Below, piece by piece: positions 32,117-32,936 of a stretch of 32,936 nt of DNA. The stretch comes from Nitrospirota bacterium (lineage in GTDB: Bacteria > Nitrospirota > Thermodesulfovibrionia > Thermodesulfovibrionales > Dissulfurispiraceae). Within the stretch, counting starts at the first letter, position 1, and every line of letters starts with the position of its first letter. Made by a program: the position numbers and the translations under genes. The stretch lies in contig JADFXI010000018.1 in the NCBI GenBank assembly GCA_015233655.1, positions 1 through 32,936 of the forward strand. Direction: 5' to 3'. The notes under the pieces were generated by a model that had not been told where the DNA came from, made no database searches, and was given only the letters and a program-made list of their open reading frames with translations.

Positions 32117-32290
32117 TGTTCACGGTTTGTTCACGGTACTTTTTTACATAATATTTGGGGAAGCTATTGAATTAATAAGGAAAGTTAAACGGAGGGGGTG
32201 AGATTCGAATAGAACGGAATTCAGCACAACCGTTTGATTTTTAAAGCACTGTGGCTCGGGAAAACGCCATTGGAGACACGTTGGAGACAC
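32117..32290. other. Possible attachment site: tRNA-Ser-like 3' fragment between paired direct repeats
   Basis: On the minus strand 32190-32210 reads ATTCGAATCTCACCCCCTCC, like the T loop and 3' acceptor end of a tRNA-Ser. The 5' side does not pair, so it is only a 3' fragment. It is flanked by TGTTCACGGT at 32117 and 32128 and TTGGAGACAC at 32270 and 32281; each pair is spaced 11 bases apart. This resembles an integrase attachment site with arm-type repeats. No integrase gene is in the window. Inference. Confidence 0.4.
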
Positions 32291-32293
32291 AGG

Positions 32294-32773
32294 CTATATC
32301 ATTTTACTCAATATAATTTGATCCTCTCCTTCGCCATAATAGTCTTTTATAACCGTCTCAACTGTAAAACCATTATCTATATAAAATTTTAAAGCTTGCT
32401 TATAAAAGTAATGTGAGCTGGTATCCACGAAAAGTTTTCTAACTTTTTCTTTTCTGAGGCGTCTTTCAATGTTTTTCAACAATTCGCTGCCATACCCCTT
32501 TTTTGTTGAATCACCACGAACATAGAACCAGCCTAACCAGTAGTTTCTCGTTTCATATCTATCCAGTGAATAGCCAATTACGCCAACAATTGTCCCGTTT
32601 TCCTCCCCAACAAAAACCTCATCTCCCTTTAAGCACATGTCTTTCTTGCTTGAGAAATAATCGTCGTAGTATCTTTTGGCAATATTCTTATCCCATTTGA
32701 AAGAATGGCTACCTATTACAGATAATATCTCCTTCTTGTCCTCAGCTCTTGCAAGTCTAATTTTTAACTTCAT
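32294..32773 (-). CDS. GNAT-family N-acetyltransferase
   Basis: A 160-residue acetyl-CoA-dependent N-acetyltransferase. The fold runs from KLKIRLARAEDKKEI through EVFVGEENGTIVGVIGYSL and WLGWFYVRGD to the acetyl-CoA loop KKGYGSELL and YKQALKFYIDNGFTVE near the end. The substrate is unknown; small-molecule resistance and toxin roles are both known in the family. ATG 32773 is chosen because it overlaps the stop of the upstream gene as ATGA and has GGAG nearby; the frame extends to 32803. The gene is AT-rich compared with the core genes, which fits acquisition. Confidence 0.85.
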   Translation of the reverse strand: MKLKIRLARAEDKKEILSVIGSHSFKWDKNIAKRYYDDYFSSKKDMCLKGDEVFVGEENGTIVGVIGYSLDRYETRNYWLGWFYVRGDSTKKGYGSELLKNIERRLRKEKVRKLFVDTSSHYFYKQALKFYIDNGFTVETVIKDYYGEGEDQIILSKMI

Positions 32774-32936
32774 TGCTCCAATTCCTCCATTGCTTGAAAC
32801 CATTCCGCACCGGAGCCCGCACTCAAATCAAAATAGGTTGTCCTTATTACCTTTTTACCCTCAGATCCAGATGGATTTTGTAAAACTGCCATTTCAAAAT
32901 GAGATATATTACCAGGATCACGAAAAACACGATAAA
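32770..32936 (-). CDS. Partial gene at the right edge
   Basis: The C-terminal 54 codons of a gene running in from beyond the window. It contains YRVFRDPGNISHFEMAV, then KKVIRTTYFDLSAG and ends EWFQAMEELEQ with TGA. The stop overlaps the acetyltransferase ATG (ATGA), so the two are translationally coupled and probably functionally linked. I do not recognise the family from this fragment. Confidence 0.6.
   Translation of the reverse strand, partial: YRVFRDPGNISHFEMAVLQNPSGSEGKKVIRTTYFDLSAGSGAEWFQAMEELEQ

Overview
The window reads as bacterial chromosome of roughly even base composition. Several features point to an anaerobic or microaerophilic lineage near Nitrospirota or the former Deltaproteobacteria: a futalosine-type menaquinone gene, a CFI-box surface protein, a DUF4912 protein, a DUF3047 protein, a PHP/glycosyltransferase fusion and a corrinoid-methyltransferase-like UroD homologue. 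This placement is inference from gene content; no rRNA is present.

Layout. 1-1.3 kb holds a frameshifted gene fragment and two small genes. 1.3-4.3 kb carries pyruvate kinase and L-aspartate oxidase on the minus strand. 4.4-5.7 kb is an OsmC-mqnB operon with a visible sigma-70-type promoter. 5.7-9.4 kb (minus) is a signalling block: thioredoxin reductase, HEAT protein, HPt protein and a sigma-54-dependent response regulator, followed by a FliL-like lipoprotein with a textbook sigma-54 promoter. 9.5-19.5 kb is mixed: DUF4912, a cupredoxin/CFI-box exported protein, tRNA-Leu, a DinG-like helicase, a secreted phosphoesterase, an old-yellow-enzyme, a VOC protein, a ferritin-like protein, a UroD-family methyltransferase, a two-TM protein and initiator tRNA-fMet.

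19.7-28.4 kb is a run of seven same-strand, closely spaced or overlapping genes: an inositol-monophosphatase-family enzyme, an acyl-activating/ACP/acyltransferase fusion, two small unknowns, a PHP/GT4 glycosyltransferase fusion, a radical-SAM/SPASM enzyme and DUF3047. The acyltransferase plus a glycosyltransferase resembling glycolipid enzymes suggests envelope lipid or glycolipid assembly. This is the best candidate here for an undescribed pathway.

28.4 kb to the end is accessory DNA. It contains a decayed REP-associated transposase tail, a secreted orphan, a possible insertion-sequence end, a complete IS21-family element (istA/istB with 35-bp-spaced terminal repeats) inserted in an antitoxin-like gene, a tRNA 3'-end fragment flanked by paired 11-bp-spaced direct repeats (a possible attachment site), a GNAT acetyltransferase, and a gene cut by the window edge.
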